A stretch of DNA of 7,151 nt from Eubacteriales Family XIII. Incertae Sedis bacterium (GTDB taxonomy: Bacteria > Bacillota > Clostridia > Peptostreptococcales > Anaerovoracaceae). Positions within the stretch are counted from its first letter, which is position 1. The number at the start of each line of letters is the position of its first letter. The notes beneath the pieces were generated by a model that did not search any database, was not told where the DNA came from, and saw only the letters and a program-made list of their open reading frames with translations. A program made the translations under genes and the position numbers. The stretch lies in contig JAISML010000241.1 in assembly GCA_031276775.1 (NCBI GenBank), positions 1-7,151 on the forward strand. Direction: 5' to 3'. Shown piece after piece: positions 5,440-7,151 of the stretch.

Positions 5440-6204
5440 ATGTTTTCTCTTTCAGACAAGATTGCGGTCGTGACGGGAGCCAACAAGGGCGTTGGCTATC
5501 AGGTTTCAAAGCGTCTGCGCGAAGCGGGCGCGCGGGTGTTCATGCTCGGGCGCAACACGGAGCTGCCGGACAAAGCCGCCGAATTGGGCAATGAATATGT
5601 GATGGCGGATGTGGGGGACGAAAGCCAGGTGAAGGCGGCGATGGACGCAGTGGGCAAAGCGGCGGGACGCATAGACATATTGGTCAACAACGCCGCGATC
5701 ATCATTCCCGAGACGGACATTGCCGACATCGACATCGCTCTCGCGAAAAAATTGTTTGACATCAACTTTTTCGGTTATATGGCGGGAATCAAGTACGCTT
5801 TGCCGTACATGCCGGACGGATCGTGCATTGTGAATATGGCTTCCAACGCGGGCGTGCAGGCTTTCCCCGGATATAGCGCGTACAATTCCTCAAAATCGGC
5901 GATCATCGGCTTGACGAAGACGGTGGCTCTTGAATTGGCCGACCGTGGGATTCGCGTCAACAGCATTTGCCCGGCCAGCATCGACACGCCGATGCTCTAT
6001 CAGGAGGGCTGCGAAAATGAGCTGAAGATGGGAGACTACTGTTGGCCCCTGGGTCGTTTTTGCAAGGCGGAGGAAGTCGCGGCTTTGGTGCATTTTCTCG
6101 CAAGCGACGATTGCAGGTACATCACGGGAGAGGATGTGCAGATAGACGGCGGCTACACGGCGGGCATCGGCCGGCGCGGTCTGCGGAAATGGCTTGAAGA
6201 CTGA
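5440..6204 (+). CDS. Short-chain dehydrogenase/reductase (classical SDR)
   Basis: This 254-residue cytosolic oxidoreductase would interconvert an alcohol and a carbonyl group with NAD(P)(H). The ATG at 5440 is preferred over an in-frame TTG at 5434 because GGGTGAT (5428-5434), which pairs with the anti-SD end of 16S rRNA, is 5 bases upstream and family proteins begin close to the first strand. The Rossmann motif TGANKGVG spans 12-19, NNAA lies at 83-86, and the catalytic tetrad is Asn109, Ser135, Tyr148 and Lys152 (YNSSK), so the enzyme should be active. VNSICPASIDTPM (173-185) and TGEDVQIDGG (229-238) are the usual PG-like and C-terminal motifs, although the 'PG' is PA here. Lys16 in the glycine motif and Arg38 after the second strand favour NADP(H). 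The length is standard. It is the first gene of a two-SDR operon, 21 bases before the next. Substrate is unknown; glucose/3-oxoacyl reductase-like annotations would be by family only. Confidence 0.88.
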   Translation: MFSLSDKIAVVTGANKGVGYQVSKRLREAGARVFMLGRNTELPDKAAELGNEYVMADVGDESQVKAAMDAVGKAAGRIDILVNNAAIIIPETDIADIDIALAKKLFDINFFGYMAGIKYALPYMPDGSCIVNMASNAGVQAFPGYSAYNSSKSAIIGLTKTVALELADRGIRVNSICPASIDTPMLYQEGCENELKMGDYCWPLGRFCKAEEVAALVHFLASDDCRYITGEDVQIDGGYTAGIGRRGLRKWLED

Positions 6205-6225
6205 CGACGTGGGGAGGTGAATTCA

Positions 6226-7062
6226 ATGATTGAAACGGGAAAGGGCGGAGAAGGTCTGCGCCGGGGCAGGGTCGAAGGCAAGGTGGCGGTGATCACGGGC
6301 GGCACCATGGGCATGGGATTCGGTTCCGCTTGCGCGCTTGCGCGCGAGGGCGCGCATGTGACGGTCATCGGCAGAAGCGATGCGGGGCTGGCCGCCGCGG
6401 ATGAACTGCGCAAGTATGACGAAAGCGCGGAATTCGTCCGCATGGACGTGAGCGACGCGAAAGGCATGAAAGCGGTCTACGACGAGGTCGCCGCGAAATA
6501 CGGAAAGATCGACATCGCGGTAAACGCGGCGGGCGTGGGACGCCAAATGCGTTTTACGGACGTGGACGAAGATTTTCTTGACATGTACCTGAATATAAAT
6601 TTCAAAGGGATGTGGAACGCCTGTCATGCCGCGATACCCCATATGGTAAAGCGGAATTACGGGAAGATCGTAAATTTCAGCTCCGTGACGGGCGTCATGG
6701 TGGCCGATCCCGGCATGACGGCCTACTCTTCCACGAAAGGCGCCATCATGGGGATGACAAAAGCGCTTGCGTCCGAATTTGCCGCAAACAACATCACCGT
6801 CAACGCGATCCTTCCCGGCATGGTGGATACCCCCATGGCGAGACGCGGTTTTGCGGAATCCGATCCGGTCAATCCGGACGCGATCGCCGAAGCGATCGCC
6901 GCGCAGATTCCGATGAAGCGCATGGGAACGATCGAGGAAGCCGGCGCGGTCGCCCTGTTCCTTTCCTGCGACGACTCCGCTTATGTGACCGGCATCGGGT
7001 TGGTGTTCGACGGCGGATCCACCCTGCCCGAAACGCCGGGCAGCGGATGGGAGCCGGCGTAG
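6226..7062 (+). CDS. UcpA-like short-chain dehydrogenase/reductase
   Basis: This 278-residue SDR is a second cytosolic alcohol/carbonyl oxidoreductase. GGGGAGGTGA (6211-6220) precedes the ATG at 6226; an in-frame GTG at 6217 lies inside that site and is rejected. A 15-residue Gly/Arg-rich N-terminal extension precedes the Rossmann core. TGGTMGMG (24-31), NAAG (100-103) and the tetrad Asn125, Ser153, Tyr167, Lys171 are intact. The segments SSVTGVMVADPGMTAY (152-167), NAILPGMVDTPMA and DGGSTLPET near the C-terminus closely resemble, from memory, those of Escherichia coli UcpA, which has matching 'SSVTGDMVADPGETAY' and 'DGGSTLPET' stretches. Arg50 follows the second strand, hinting at NADP(H) use. 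It lies 21 bases after the first SDR, so both are probably made from one message. UcpA itself has no firmly known natural substrate, so membership in this group does not fix the reaction. It is not a recent duplicate of its neighbour: outside the family motifs they differ widely. Confidence 0.88.
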   Translation: MIETGKGGEGLRRGRVEGKVAVITGGTMGMGFGSACALAREGAHVTVIGRSDAGLAAADELRKYDESAEFVRMDVSDAKGMKAVYDEVAAKYGKIDIAVNAAGVGRQMRFTDVDEDFLDMYLNINFKGMWNACHAAIPHMVKRNYGKIVNFSSVTGVMVADPGMTAYSSTKGAIMGMTKALASEFAANNITVNAILPGMVDTPMARRGFAESDPVNPDAIAEAIAAQIPMKRMGTIEEAGAVALFLSCDDSAYVTGIGLVFDGGSTLPETPGSGWEPA

Positions 7063-7117
7063 ACGGATCCTGACGGCGCCGTGCCGGAGCGGTGGCGATC
7101 CGGGCGGCAAACGAAAT

Positions 7118-7151
7118 AAAAGGGGCTATCTCATTTGAGACAGCCCCTTTT
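7118..7151 (+). terminator. Strong intrinsic terminator closing the SDR operon
   Basis: AAAAGGGGCT (7118-7127) pairs perfectly with AGCCCCTTTT (7142-7151), and inside this TCTC (7129-7132) pairs with GAGA (7137-7140) after one A/C mismatch, leaving an ATTT loop. The T run is at the window edge and may continue. The A run on the left arm means the structure can also terminate transcripts arriving on the - strand, so a convergent gene may lie just beyond the window. It is 55 bases after the UcpA-like stop codon. Confidence 0.85.

Noticed and set aside
6223..7110. A 295-codon - strand frame under the UcpA-like gene
   Set aside because: Antisense shadow with His/Arg-rich composition; the + strand gene has every SDR motif in place.

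Overview
The window looks like part of a GC-rich chromosome from a Gram-positive anaerobe of the Bacillota, most likely class Clostridia. Three things suggest this: strong Shine-Dalgarno sites close to the full anti-SD complement (AAGGAGGTGA at 3412, GGGGAGGTGA at 6211), consensus sigma-A promoters, and a C-terminal membrane anchor at the left edge of a kind I associate with clostridial surface proteins. Lineage is inferred from these features only; there is no rRNA or marker gene here. All supported genes lie on the + strand.

Layout. (1) Positions 1-603 are the 3' end of a large surface or envelope protein with a Pro/Ala/Asp-rich linker and three hydrophobic segments, followed by a GC-rich hairpin. 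(2) After a 322-base gap with a clear promoter comes a polyamine/amino-acid-type APC permease (926-2590), then, 39 bases later, a small unrecognised beta-rich protein (2630-3106), probably co-transcribed. (3) A second gap (3107-3424) holds another promoter, a GC-rich leader and five tandem 14-bp repeats that run up to the ribosome binding site of a second APC permease of the AAT type (3425-4996). (4) A third gap (4997-5439) holds three tandem 22-bp repeats, a strong terminator hairpin, an inverted repeat and a promoter with a 19-bp spacer and internal dyad, as in MerR-activated promoters. (5) That promoter precedes a two-gene operon of short-chain dehydrogenases/reductases (5440-6204 and 6226-7062; the second resembles UcpA). 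A strong, apparently bidirectional terminator closes the window.

How the genes may work together: the two permeases probably import amines or amino acids, each under its own promoter, and the SDR pair would carry out NAD(P)-linked alcohol/carbonyl redox steps, possibly in response to an inducer sensed by a MerR-type regulator encoded elsewhere. No sequence evidence ties the SDR substrate to the transported compounds. I see no mobile element, CRISPR array, RNA gene or defence system. The least explained parts are the two tandem-repeat blocks flanking the second permease, the MerR-like promoter and the small unknown protein between the permeases.
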